From NCBI GenBank assembly GCA_951813395.1, contig OX638356.1, positions 2,025,340-2,089,339 on the forward strand: 64,000 nucleotides of DNA, given 5' to 3'. The stretch is from Longimicrobiales bacterium (GTDB lineage Bacteria > Gemmatimonadota > Gemmatimonadetes > Longimicrobiales > Gaopeijiaceae). A program made the position numbers and the translations under genes. Under the pieces are notes generated by a model that was not told where the DNA came from, did not search any database, and saw nothing but the letters and a program-made list of their open reading frames with translations. This document shows positions 54,569-64,000 of this stretch, one piece after another; the first letter of the stretch is position 1; every line of letters starts with the position of its first letter.

Positions 54569-57500
54569 CGGCCAGGGAACGGAAAGCGATGCGCGCGGCG
54601 GGCGTCCGGATCGGGGCGGCCGTGGAAGGCGTCCGTGCATACCTGTCCCGCTCCCTGGGGCTCATGGTGGCGGGGTGGTGCGGCGCCCTGGCCCTGGCGG
54701 TGCTGATCCTGGCGGCGGCGTTGGCCGGAGACGGAGGCTGGAGCGCGGGCAGCCCTGTCCCCCTGGTGCTCGCGCTGCTGGTGCTGGCCGTGATCCCGGG
54801 CGGCATCTGGCGTTGGCGCCGGCTTGGCGGGCACTGGTGCGCCGAGCACCGGATCACGCGCTCGATGGACCGGATCGCCGGGCTGGAGGAGGGTGCCGTC
54901 CTCGGTGGCCTGGAGCTGTCCCGGAAGGCGCCGCCCGGCACGTCCCCCGGTCTGCGCGCGCTGGCCCTGCGAAGGGTCGGCCGGAGGCTTTCCGGAGACC
55001 CGAAGAACCTCTCGGGCGGGCTTGGCGAGCAGGTGAAGGGACGAGCGCGGCGGGGCGCGATCGCGTTCGCGGTCGCGTTTCCGGCGGCGGTGCTCGTCAT
55101 GGGCGCGGCGCCGTCGCGCACCTTCAGCGCCTGGGATGGTCTTCTGAACCCCCTCGCGGTGCTGGCGGCGCCCGTTCTTCCCCCGGTCGACCTTGAGCCC
55201 GGCACGGTCGAAGTCGCCCGGGGCGCCGTCGTCGCGGTCACGGCACACGCGCCGCTGCGCGACAGCGTCGTGCTGCGCTGGGACGTGACGGGGCAGGTCA
55301 CGCGGTCCCGCGTGATTGCGCTGGCCGAAGGGACCGGCACCGCATCCCTTCCTCCGGTCAACGCCGAGGTCCGCTACTGGATCGAAGCGCCGGACGGCGC
55401 GCGTACCGGAGTACACGTCCTGACTCCGGTCGACCCCCTATTCGTGAGCAGCTTCTCGCTCGAAGTCACCCATCCGCCCCACACCGGCCTGCCTCCTGGC
55501 GAATACCGCGACGAGATGCCGGCGCTTGCCGTTCCAGAGGGCACACACCTGCGGGTGCGCGGCGAGGGCAGCCGGGTCATTGGCACGGCGACGCTCAGGG
55601 ACAATCAGCAGCGCCCGGCGGTGTCGCTCGACGTAAGCGGGACCCGCTTCGAAGCCGGATGGTTCCCGCAGCGCACGGGCACCTATACGTGGCACTTCAC
55701 CGATGCCGCGGGCGGGGAAGCGGCCTCGGCTCCCGAGCCGCTGGTGCTGGAGGTGATCCCCGACCGGTCGCCCGAGGTCGCGATCGTCTTCCCCGGCCGT
55801 GACACGATCATGCCGGTGAACCTGCGCCAGCCACTGGTCGTGCACACCCGGGACGACTATGGCATCGAGCGGCTGGAGCTCGTTGTGCAGCGGATCAGCT
55901 CCTTCGGCGAGGCGGGCGAGCCCGTGGTGCACGCGGTCGAGCTGGGCGGTTCGGCGGGCGCCATCGTGCGCCCCGTACTGGACCTCTCGGGCTGGACGCT
56001 CTCGCCCGGCGACACGATCCTGTATCGTGCGAGGGTGATCGACAACCATCCGGCACGTCACGCGAGCGAGAGCGCCGAATACCGCCTCTGGATGGGGGGC
56101 ATCGCGGAGTTGGAGCGCGCCGCCCAGGAAGAGCTGGAAAGGACGGCCGACGGCGTAGAGGAGCTGGCCGACGAAGCGCGTCGGGCCGAGGAGGAGGCCC
56201 GCGAGCTCCAGCAGCGCAATGAGCGCGAGAACGAAGCGTCCGGTGGCCGCAGGAGCAGCCAGTCGGATTTCGCGGAGCGTGAGGAAATCGCCCAGGCGCT
56301 CGAACGCCAGGACGAAATGATGCAGGCGGTCGATTCGCTGCAGCGCGAACTGGCCGAGCTGCGCGATGCCCTGAAGGATGCCGGTCTGGCCGATCCGGAG
56401 CTGGATGACGGGCTCGAGGAGCTCGAGAATCTGCTGGAGGATGCGACGCCGGAGGATCGCGACGAGCTGGACGAGCTGCGCGATCAGCTTGCCGGCATGG
56501 ACCCCGAGGAATTGCAGGCGGCCCTGGAGGAGATGACGCTGGACCAGGAGCGGCTGCGCGAAAGGCTCGAGGAATCGCTGCGCCAGTTCCGGGAGGCCGC
56601 GATCCAGCAGGACTTCCGCGCCACAACGCGCGAGGCGCAGGAACTGGCCGAGGAGCAGCAGATCCTGGCGGACGCGATGATGGAGGGTGGCGAGGAGGCG
56701 TTGCGGGCTGGCCAGCAGGAGGTTCTGGAAGCCGAGGCCGAGGAGCTTCAGCGCCAGCTGGAAGCGCTGCAACAGCGCCTGCAGGAGGCGGGCGAACAGG
56801 GTGCGGGGGCCGGCGTGCAGGAGGCCCGGCACCAGTTGAGCCAGGCGCGGGAGCAGATGCGGCAGGCGGCTCAGATGGCAAGCCAGGGACAGCAGCAGCA
56901 GGCCGGCCAGCAGGCCGGTCAGGCGGCCGGCGACCTGTCCGAGGTCTCGCAGCAGCTGAATCAGGCGCAGATGCAGATGCAGCAGGAGCTGATGAACGCC
57001 ATCCGCACCGCATTGGGCCAGACGGCCGCCGATGCCCTGGCGCTGGCGCGCACACAGTCCGAGTTGCGTGGCCGGATGCAAGGCGCCAATGCCGGCGAAC
57101 TCGCCGCGCTTCGGGCCGATGAGGCGGCGATGGCGCAGGGCATCCGCAACCTTGCCGAGAACTACGCGGAAGGGACCGAGATGGCCGCCCCGGGGGCACG
57201 CGACCTGCTCGCCGCGGTCGGTCAGGCGATGGAGCACCTTGACGGCACGATCGGGGCCATGGAGAACCCGCGTGCGCGGGGTCCGTCGCCGGCGGTCGAG
57301 GCCGAGGCCGTGGTGCGCAGCCTCAACGAGGTCGCCCGGCTTGCGATGACCTCGGGCCAGCAGCAGGGACAGGCGCAGGCCTCGGCGTCGGGCTCGGAGC
57401 AGATGATGCAGCAGATGCAGCAGCTCGCGCAGCAGCAGGGCGAGATCATGCAGGACGCGGCCTCGCTGACCCCGATGCGCCTCGGCCAGGAGACGATGGC

Positions 57501-57921
57501 GGAGCAGATGGAGGAGATGGCGGACCGGCAGGAAGAGGTCGCCGAAGAGCTGGGCGAGATGTCGGAGGAGGGCTCCGAGGAGGGTGACCCGCTCGGCGAT
57601 CTGTCCGCCTTTGCCGAAGAGGCCGAACGGCTCGCCGAGGCGCTGGCCCAGGGCCGCCTGGACCCCGAGGTCCTGCGTCGCCAGGAGCGGCTGTTCCACC
57701 GTCTGCTCGACGCCGGCCGGACGCTTGAGCGGGACGAGGAGTCCGAGGAGCGCGAGTCCGAGGAGGCCGGGGCGTTCGAACGGACGGGTGTGAGCGCCCT
57801 GAGCGCGGACGACATGGATGCCTTGCGCTTCGACCTGCCCGGTGCGGCGGTGCTGCGAGCGCTTCCGCCCGCCCAGCGGGCGTTGGTGATCCGCTACTTC
57901 GAGAGGATCAACCGTCGATGA
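54565..57921 (+). CDS. DUF4175-family membrane protein with long coiled coil
   Basis: 1118 residues. Two membrane helices near the N-terminus (~residues 35-57 and 67-83) and a third (~residues 170-187), then beta-rich extracytoplasmic domains (~residues 200-510), then Glu/Gln/Arg-rich heptads from ~520 to ~1080, with runs such as MQQMQQLAQQQGEIMQD. This is the DUF4175 layout. It may be a large envelope scaffold. GTG overlaps the DUF4159 stop and its end overlaps the next ATG, so the cluster is translated as a unit. Confidence 0.75.
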   Translation: MTARERKAMRAAGVRIGAAVEGVRAYLSRSLGLMVAGWCGALALAVLILAAALAGDGGWSAGSPVPLVLALLVLAVIPGGIWRWRRLGGHWCAEHRITRSMDRIAGLEEGAVLGGLELSRKAPPGTSPGLRALALRRVGRRLSGDPKNLSGGLGEQVKGRARRGAIAFAVAFPAAVLVMGAAPSRTFSAWDGLLNPLAVLAAPVLPPVDLEPGTVEVARGAVVAVTAHAPLRDSVVLRWDVTGQVTRSRVIALAEGTGTASLPPVNAEVRYWIEAPDGARTGVHVLTPVDPLFVSSFSLEVTHPPHTGLPPGEYRDEMPALAVPEGTHLRVRGEGSRVIGTATLRDNQQRPAVSLDVSGTRFEAGWFPQRTGTYTWHFTDAAGGEAASAPEPLVLEVIPDRSPEVAIVFPGRDTIMPVNLRQPLVVHTRDDYGIERLELVVQRISSFGEAGEPVVHAVELGGSAGAIVRPVLDLSGWTLSPGDTILYRARVIDNHPARHASESAEYRLWMGGIAELERAAQEELERTADGVEELADEARRAEEEARELQQRNERENEASGGRRSSQSDFAEREEIAQALERQDEMMQAVDSLQRELAELRDALKDAGLADPELDDGLEELENLLEDATPEDRDELDELRDQLAGMDPEELQAALEEMTLDQERLRERLEESLRQFREAAIQQDFRATTREAQELAEEQQILADAMMEGGEEALRAGQQEVLEAEAEELQRQLEALQQRLQEAGEQGAGAGVQEARHQLSQAREQMRQAAQMASQGQQQQAGQQAGQAAGDLSEVSQQLNQAQMQMQQELMNAIRTALGQTAADALALARTQSELRGRMQGANAGELAALRADEAAMAQGIRNLAENYAEGTEMAAPGARDLLAAVGQAMEHLDGTIGAMENPRARGPSPAVEAEAVVRSLNEVARLAMTSGQQQGQAQASASGSEQMMQQMQQLAQQQGEIMQDAASLTPMRLGQETMAEQMEEMADRQEEVAEELGEMSEEGSEEGDPLGDLSAFAEEAERLAEALAQGRLDPEVLRRQERLFHRLLDAGRTLERDEESEERESEEAGAFERTGVSALSADDMDALRFDLPGAAVLRALPPAQRALVIRYFERINRR

Positions 57922-59690
57922 TGCGCCTGGCGGTCGTCCTGTGTCTTGCCGCCGGTTCCGTACCGGCCGCGGCGGAGGTCCTGGCGGGTCAGTCGCGGTA
58001 CGATCCGCGTGTCGAGAACCGCATGCTGCGCCGCGCCACTACACAGGAAGCGCGGGGCGAACTGGTCGCGGCCGAGGCGACGCTTCGGGAGTTGCTGCGT
58101 CTGCACCCCGCTTCTTCGGCGGGGGTCTTTGCGTTGGAGCGAGTCCTGCGGAACGCGGACCGGCACGAGGAAGTGCTGCCGGTCGCCGATGCCTTCCTCG
58201 CGGTTGAGCCCGGTACGGCCACGGTGTGGGCGCTCAAGCTGAGCATCCTGGCCGGGACCGGGGCCGAGCGGGCCGTCGACGAGACCGTGCGAAGCTGGAT
58301 CGATGCCGTTCCGGGGTCACCGGATCCATACCAGGAGGGTGCGCTCGCATACCTCGATCTGCATGGAGCGGACAGGGCCGCGGCGCTGATCGAGGAGGGA
58401 CTGGAGGTGCTCGGCGACCTGCCGGTCCTGTTGCTCGAACTGGGTGATGCGCACGTCGCCGCCGGTCGCGTTGACGATGCGGCCGCGGCCTGGGCTCGGG
58501 CTCTCGGACGGGATCGCGCGAGGAACGGCGATGTGTTCCGGCGCGTCGCCGACCTGGACGCGGGGCGCGACGAGGCGGCCCGTGTCATCGTGGCGGCGGT
58601 CCGGGCCGGCCCCGCCACGGTGGCGCGGCTTGAGGCCGGAGCCGAACTGGCCCTGCGGGAGCGCCGGGAGGACGCGGCGCGTGAATTCGCCGCCGCCGCC
58701 CGGGAGCGGCTCGATGGACGCGAGGCACGCGGGTTCCTCAACGGCTTCGCACGCAAGGCGGAGGACCTGGACCGGCCGGCCAGCGCGCTTTGGGCCTATC
58801 GCCTGCTGCACGCCATGGCGGAGGATGCGGCGGAAGCGCGGGCGACCGACGAACGCATGACGACCGCGGCGCTGGCCGCCGGCGACACCGCGGCCGCTGT
58901 CGAGGCGCGACGCAGGATCACCCGGTCATTGGCGGCCGGCTCGTCCGTGCGGCGCACCGCCTGGACGGAGCAGCTGGGGTTGGAGATGGCCGCCAACATG
59001 ACCGAAGCGGCCGTGGAGGGCCTTGGCGCCTTCCGGGAGGAATTCCCCGAAGCCACCGAGCTGGACGCGCTGTCGGCGGCCCTCGCTTCCCGGCTGCTCG
59101 GCAGCGGAATGCGCGCCGAGGCACTCGAGGTGCTCGAGGGCATCGATGGGCCCGGAGCATCCCTGGAGCGTGCCTTCCTGCTCCTGGAAGGCGGCGCGGT
59201 GCCGGAAGGCATCGTCGCGCTGCAGGCATCCATCGCCGATCTGGAGCCCGTTCGCGCGACCGAGGTGCTGGAGCTGTCGCTCGCGCTGAGCGAACTTACG
59301 CCGGTTGGAGCCGCGCTGGCCGCGCAGGTTGCGATCTCCGGGCACCGGGGACGCCCCGCGGACGGGCTGGAGGCCGTCGCGGCCGGGATCGACGCGGTGC
59401 CGCCCTCGGACCGCCCTGCGATTCTCGCGATGGCGGCACACGCAGCCGATCGGTTCGAGAGGCTCGATCTTGCCATCGGCTTCCGACGCCGTCTCGTTGC
59501 AGAACACTCCGACGCGCGGGAGTTCCCGGACGCCGCCGTGCGTCTGGCGCGCGCGATCGCCGGGGATCCCGAGGGCCGCGACGAAGCGGTACGCATCCTG
59601 GAGACTCTGATTGTCAGCCGCCCGGACAGCCCCGTCGTACCCGGCGCGCGGCGGGAGTTGCGCCGCATACAGAACGGAAGCATGCCATGA
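57918..59690 (+). CDS. Secreted repeat (TPR-like) protein
   Basis: 590 residues. Signal peptide (RLAVVLCLAAGSVPAAAE), then an almost fully helical, Ala/Glu/Arg-rich body. Repeated pair-of-helix units such as EARGELVAAEATLRELLRLHPASSA and the GDAHVAAGRVDDAAAAWARAL unit look like tetratricopeptide repeats. No enzyme motif. ATG overlaps the DUF4175 stop by four bases. Possibly a periplasmic assembly adaptor for its neighbours; this is inference from repeats and context. Confidence 0.7.
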   Translation: MMRLAVVLCLAAGSVPAAAEVLAGQSRYDPRVENRMLRRATTQEARGELVAAEATLRELLRLHPASSAGVFALERVLRNADRHEEVLPVADAFLAVEPGTATVWALKLSILAGTGAERAVDETVRSWIDAVPGSPDPYQEGALAYLDLHGADRAAALIEEGLEVLGDLPVLLLELGDAHVAAGRVDDAAAAWARALGRDRARNGDVFRRVADLDAGRDEAARVIVAAVRAGPATVARLEAGAELALRERREDAAREFAAAARERLDGREARGFLNGFARKAEDLDRPASALWAYRLLHAMAEDAAEARATDERMTTAALAAGDTAAAVEARRRITRSLAAGSSVRRTAWTEQLGLEMAANMTEAAVEGLGAFREEFPEATELDALSAALASRLLGSGMRAEALEVLEGIDGPGASLERAFLLLEGGAVPEGIVALQASIADLEPVRATEVLELSLALSELTPVGAALAAQVAISGHRGRPADGLEAVAAGIDAVPPSDRPAILAMAAHAADRFERLDLAIGFRRRLVAEHSDAREFPDAAVRLARAIAGDPEGRDEAVRILETLIVSRPDSPVVPGARRELRRIQNGSMP

Positions 59691-60945
59691 CCGTCCGCAC
59701 CCTCTCCATCGCCGGCATGGCGACGATGGCCGCCGCCGCGCTCAGCGCTCTCTCGGCCCAGATGCTCCTTGTCCCCATGGACCGGGGCCAGGCGGATCAT
59801 CTCAAGGCGTACGGCCTCGCCTATTCGGTGCTGGAGCGCGACGGCCGGGCCGAGTGGCTTCTCAACTTCCAGGGCGGCGCATTCCTGCTGCCCGACACCG
59901 ACGCCGTCCGGCGCCGCGCCGCGCTCATGGGCGTGACCATCCAGCCCATTGGCGTCGCGGAAGAGGCGCGGATCCGGGGGATCGTGGCGAACTCGAACAT
60001 GGAGTCGGTCGTCCTTGAGAAGGCGACCAGCATTGCCATCTACACACCGCCGAACAGCGCCCCGTGGGACGACGCGGTGACCATGGCTCTCGACTATGCC
60101 GAGATTCCCTACGAGACGGTCTGGGACTACGAAGTACTCCAGGATGGCCTCGAAGACTATGAATGGCTCCACCTCCACCACGAGGACTTCACGGGTCAGT
60201 ACTCCAAGTTCTACATCGCCTATGCGGGCGCTCCGTGGCTCGAGGACGAGGTCATGCGCAACGAGGAGGCGGCGCGCGCCCTCGGCTTCCCCAACGTCCC
60301 GGCGCTGAAGAAGGCGGTCAGCCGCGCCATCCGCGAGTATGTCGACGGCGGCGGTTTCCTCTTCGCCATGTGCTCCGCTCCCGAGACGCTGGAGCTGGCC
60401 CTGGCCGCGACCTCCGTGGACATCGCGGCGGCCTATTCGGACGGGACACCACCCGATCCCGACGCCAGTGCGAATGTCGACTGGGGGCAGGCGATGGCCT
60501 TTCACGACGCCATGGTCCAGGTGGCTCCGTCGGTCAATGCCTTTTCCGACATCGACGGGCATCAGGTCAACACCGCGTGGAAGAAGGAACTGGGCGCGTT
60601 CACCCTGTTCGACTTCTCCGCCAAGTTCGACCCGGTGCCTGCAATGCTGACGCAGAGCCACGAGTCCGTACTCCGCGACTTCTACGGCCTGACCACGTCG
60701 TTTGCCATCGATCGTCTGAAGCCGGGCGTGGTCCAGCTGGCCCTGGAGGGGGTCTGGGCCAAGTACATCCATGGGAGTCTGGGTGAAGGCACCTGGACCT
60801 ACTACGGCGGTCACGACCCGGAGGACCCGGAGCACCAGATCGGAGACCCTCCGACCGATCTCGCGCTCCACCCGAATTCGCCGGGCTACCGGCTGATCCT
60901 CAACAACGTCCTGTTCCCCGCCGCCAAGAAGAAGAAGCTCAAGAC

Positions 60946-60949
<4 letters not shown>
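59687..60949 (+). CDS. Secreted amidotransferase-fold protein (often labelled asparagine synthetase B-like)
   Basis: 420 residues. Signal peptide (SIAGMATMAAAALSALSAQ), then a conserved protein lacking the Asn-synthetase ATP and glutaminase II motifs. EYVDGGGFLFAMCSAPETLEL places Cys229 at a nucleophile-elbow-like turn as in class I amidotransferase/ThuA folds, and YEWLHLHHEDFTGQYSKFY is a second conserved block. The label 'asparagine synthetase B' seen on relatives looks wrong. The basic tail AAKKKKLKT is unusual. Function unknown. Confidence 0.65.
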
Positions 60950-63528
<2,579 letters not shown>

Positions 63529-63610
63529 ATTCAAGTGAGGCGGGGCGGTTCCGCTTGGGGCTCCGCGCGCCCGGAAGTGACAGGATTCCCCAACCCTGGT
63601 GCATTTGCAA

Positions 63611-63808
63611 ATGAAGAAGGTGCTTGGATTCCTTGCCGGACTATTCCTCCTGACCCTCGCCGCCGGTGCGGCCCGTACCGCGTCGATCGGGTGGGGAGGC
63701 GGCGATTCCGACGTCGGTTTCTGGTGGACGGTGATCGCCGGTTTCCTCACGATCGCCGCGCTCGGAGCGCTTGTGGGGACGGCCATCCACTCCCGCCGGG
63801 CCGACTAG
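63611..63808 (+). CDS. Small two-helix membrane protein
   Basis: 65 residues from ATG 63611. First hydrophobic segment [18 protein letters not shown] could be a signal or a membrane helix; second segment [22 protein letters not shown] (residues ~38-59) is a membrane helix. Short basic tail. No family recognised. GTG 63599 is a possible longer start. Confidence 0.5.
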   Translation: MKKVLGFLAGLFLLTLAAGAARTASIGWGGGDSDVGFWWTVIAGFLTIAALGALVGTAIHSRRAD

Positions 63809-63827
63809 CGGCACGGGCCCGGAGATC

Positions 63828-64000
63828 GTGACCGTGAAGCCCGGCAAGATCGTGTGCGTGGGGCGCAACTATGCCGACCACGCCGCCGAATTGGGAAGTG
63901 CCGTGCCCGCCGAGCCCCTCATTTTCCTCAAGCCGCCATCGGCCGTGATTGCCGACGGCGACCCGGTCCACGTGCCGCCGGACGTGGGGCGGGTGGACTA
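63828..64000 (+). CDS. Fumarylacetoacetate hydrolase family protein (partial)
   Basis: Runs off the right edge after about 57 residues. [17 protein letters not shown] followed by [17 protein letters not shown] is the conserved N-terminal core of FAH-family hydrolases/decarboxylases (FAHD1/YcgM group), acting on dicarbonyl acids. The start is GTG 63828 or 63834; a GGAG at 63821 suits the latter better. The catalytic metal-binding Glu residues lie beyond the window. Confidence 0.8.
   Translation, partial: MTVKPGKIVCVGRNYADHAAELGSAVPAEPLIFLKPPSAVIADGDPVHVPPDVGRVD

Overview
The window is GC-rich bacterial chromosome packed with housekeeping genes in long, mostly co-directional operons. It holds about 54 protein genes, two of them cut by the window edges, and no rRNA, tRNA, CRISPR array, insertion sequence or prophage that I can see. 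The signature points to Gemmatimonadota or a close relative. The reasons are high GC, frequent GTG/TTG starts with 1-4 base stop/start overlaps, a short archaeal-type prolyl-tRNA synthetase, the alternative bacterial GlmU-like protein, and the DUF4159/DUF4175 envelope proteins. That assignment is inference from gene content; no phylogeny was run.

Layout. 1-7724 (+): rplM(end)-rpsI-rpsB-tsf-pyrH-frr-uppS-cdsA-dxr-rseP, linking ribosome assembly to lipid, isoprenoid and envelope precursor synthesis. 7739-10858 (-): manC, a GlmU-like sugar nucleotidyl/acyltransferase and a WalJ-like beta-lactamase-fold hydrolase. A lipoprotein gene is divergent from this operon, with back-to-back promoters between them. 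11621-16515 (+): serS, an orphan histidine kinase and pcrA. A DUF948-like membrane protein (-) meets pcrA with no spacer. 17128-18405: murA carrying Asp in place of the catalytic Cys. 18402-31318: a strong promoter and a leader terminator precede rimP-nusA-infB-DUF503-rbfA-truB-ribF; then rpsO, pnp, an M16 peptidase and one frame encoding alanine dehydrogenase plus dUTPase. 31408-45292: mreB-mreC-mreD-mrdA-rodA (rod-shape machinery), accD-folC, hisS, a small membrane protein, proS, lysA and guaA.

45302-47676 (-): an OPT-family transporter coupled to a small lipoprotein, divergent from clpB (47884) across an intergenic region with three phased copies of a TGCCA-n3-TGGCA-type palindrome. 50484-63808: a lipoprotein, methylmalonyl-CoA epimerase (-), a secreted SUMF1-fold protein, trxA and rsmI. 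These are followed by a tightly coupled run of DUF4159, DUF4175, repeat-protein and amidotransferase-fold secreted genes, ending in a JAMM-domain/DinG helicase fusion. A fumarylacetoacetate-hydrolase-family gene is cut at the right edge.

Most notable: the Ald-Dut fusion, the JAMM-DinG fusion with one iron-sulfur ligand missing, the attenuator before rimP-nusA, the phased operator array at clpB, MurA Asp117 (predicted fosfomycin insensitivity), and several genes whose -10 box sits 6-8 bases before the start codon, which suggests leaderless mRNAs.
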